DNA from: Bacteroidota bacterium
GTDB taxonomy: Bacteria; Bacteroidota; Bacteroidia; 2-12-FULL-35-15
Assembly (NCBI GenBank): GCA_947476185.1
Contig: CANJPX010000007.1
Span: 21,590 to 85,589, forward strand
Length of the DNA stretch: 64,000 nt
Reading direction: 5' to 3'
Below the pieces are notes generated by a model. The model was not told the origin of the DNA and did not search any database. It saw only the letters and a program-made list of their open reading frames with translations. The position numbers and the translations under genes are program-made. This document shows, one piece after another, positions 63,174 to 64,000 of the stretch. Every line of letters starts with the position of its first letter. Position 1 is the stretch's first letter.

Positions 63174-63299
63174 CTTTTTCTTTGAATTTGACTGACTAAA
63201 TGAAAAAACAGACCTCTTTTAAGGTATTTCCCTCTCCTATTCGTCTTCATACAAAGGGCGGCAATTATCCAATTTAACAATTAAAGCAACAAAAAATCA

Positions 63300-63308
63300 T
63301 ACATTTGC
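63300..63308 (+). promoter_or_regulatory. putative -7 element of the ABC exporter gene
   Basis: TACATTTGC matches TAnnTTTGC exactly, 16 bases upstream of the ATG at 63325. No TTTG at -33 is evident. Confidence 0.45.
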
Positions 63309-63324
63309 ACCTCAATTTTCAAAA

Positions 63325-64000
63325 ATGGCAAGAAAAGTAAAAGAAACGGACGATTTACCGAAAGCGAAGATCAATAAAAGCTCCCTAAAAAAAGCATTAC
63401 GGATTTTTGAATATACAGGAAAACACAAATGGAAACTCTATTTGGGACTGTTTTTCTTACTATTGACGGGTGGGACAGCGCTATTATTTCCGATGATGCT
63501 TGGAAGTTTGGTAAAGACAATCGAACACAAGGATTTCTCTACCATCAATGATATCGGTATTTACCTGATCATTGTGTTGAGTCTACAGTCCGTTTTCTCC
63601 TATTTCCGGATCTATCTTTTTGTAAATTACACCGAGAACACGCTGGCATCACTGCGACAAGCAGTTTATTCGCATTTGATCTCCCTGCCCATGAGCTTTT
63701 TTGTTCAACAACGGGTAGGCGATCTGAATAGCCGTATGTCGGCGGATATTTCCCAGATCCAGGACACGCTTACAACTACAATAGCTGAATTTCTGCGACA
63801 ATTTATGCTAGTCATCGGAGGTATCATTTTACTGCTTTATATTTCTCCGAAGCTCACCTTGATGATGTTGGCGATCGTTCCTGTTGTGGCTGTTGCTGCA
63901 GTTGTTTTCGGAAGATTTATCCGAAAAACATCAAAGGAGGTTCAGGAAAAAATTGCCGGATCAAATACCATCATTGAAGAAACACTTCAAGGTATTGCCA
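63325..64000 (+). CDS. ABC exporter (MsbA/ABCB-like), 3' end missing
   Basis: The first 225 residues of a gene that runs off the window. A basic, polar N-terminus leads into the transmembrane domain: LYLGLFFLLLTGGTALLFPMMLGSLV, then SVFSYFRIYLFVNYTENTLASLRQAVYSHLISLPMSFFVQQRVGDLNSR, the classic intracellular loop of type IV ABC exporters, then GGIILLLYISPKLTLMMLAIVPV. The nucleotide-binding half lies outside. Lipid, drug or peptide export are all possible. Confidence 0.88.
   Translation, partial: MARKVKETDDLPKAKINKSSLKKALRIFEYTGKHKWKLYLGLFFLLLTGGTALLFPMMLGSLVKTIEHKDFSTINDIGIYLIIVLSLQSVFSYFRIYLFVNYTENTLASLRQAVYSHLISLPMSFFVQQRVGDLNSRMSADISQIQDTLTTTIAEFLRQFMLVIGGIILLLYISPKLTLMMLAIVPVVAVAAVVFGRFIRKTSKEVQEKIAGSNTIIEETLQGIA

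Noticed and set aside
1..64000. tRNA, rRNA, tmRNA or riboswitch
   Set aside because: I looked for T-arm-like GGTTCGAATCC strings, CCA-ended cloverleaf patterns and known riboswitch cores and found none that I can support.

Overview
The window looks like part of a chromosome of an environmental, AT-rich member of the Bacteroidota. The evidence is the combination of families present: a divergent OstA/LptD pair, an M61 glycyl aminopeptidase, a CarB without the C-terminal allosteric domain, a DUF4834-like protein and a YfhO-family protein. Shine-Dalgarno-like leaders are largely absent, and several promoters fit the Bacteroidetes type (TTTG at -33, about 19-20 bases, TAnnTTTG at -7). I see no tRNA, rRNA, CRISPR array, transposase or phage gene. 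The ABC ATPase at the left edge and the ABC exporter at the right edge are both cut by the window.

Region 1 (1-10,655) is a surface-glycan cluster, visibly more AT-rich than the rest. It holds a Wzt-like exporter ATPase with a carbohydrate-binding tail, an O-acetyltransferase, two methyltransferases, five glycosyltransferases, GalE and a lone minus-strand polytopic membrane protein. Most genes overlap or touch, which suggests operons. Region 2 (10,872-36,842) is mostly housekeeping and envelope genes: Rel/SpoT, Fur, a STAS protein, PurA, OstA, an Fe-S electron-transfer pair, an MCE/MlaD protein, a cell-wall amidase, LptD, RidA, four small membrane proteins, an M61 peptidase, LpdA, an RsmB-type methyltransferase, RecR, a four-helix-bundle (S23-like) gene inside an inverted-repeat cassette, a GT2 protein fused to a degenerate sugar-phosphate transferase, and a DnaQ-type exonuclease.

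Region 3 (37,018-42,084) has a LexA/S24-like repressor with an apparent self-operator, a large M1 metallopeptidase and an RMD-like TPR protein. Region 4 (42,154-51,723) is the most distinctive. It encodes a complete CMP-pseudaminic acid pathway (PseB, PseC, PseF, a PseG-PseH fusion, PseI), preceded by a GT2, a candidate sialyltransferase-like (GNGPSL) transferase and an O-acetyltransferase, and followed by a Wzx-type flippase. Together these could make, modify, transfer and flip a nonulosonate-bearing glycan. Region 5 (51,773-64,000) holds YfhO, a 2OG-Fe(II) oxygenase, an SDR, a radical SAM/SPASM protein, two lipoproteins, CarB, the small ribosomal protein gene rpmH (bL34) and the start of an ABC exporter.

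The intergenic spaces carry several unrelated families of short interspersed or inverted repeats: CACAGATT-type, TCATTGCGAGGAACGAAGC-type, CCCCTCTCGAGAGGGG, TTGAGCCTGTCGAAAG, ACATCTGC tandem and TAGATATTAGAT-type. All statements rest on reading the sequence and on knowledge of the families. No database search was run.
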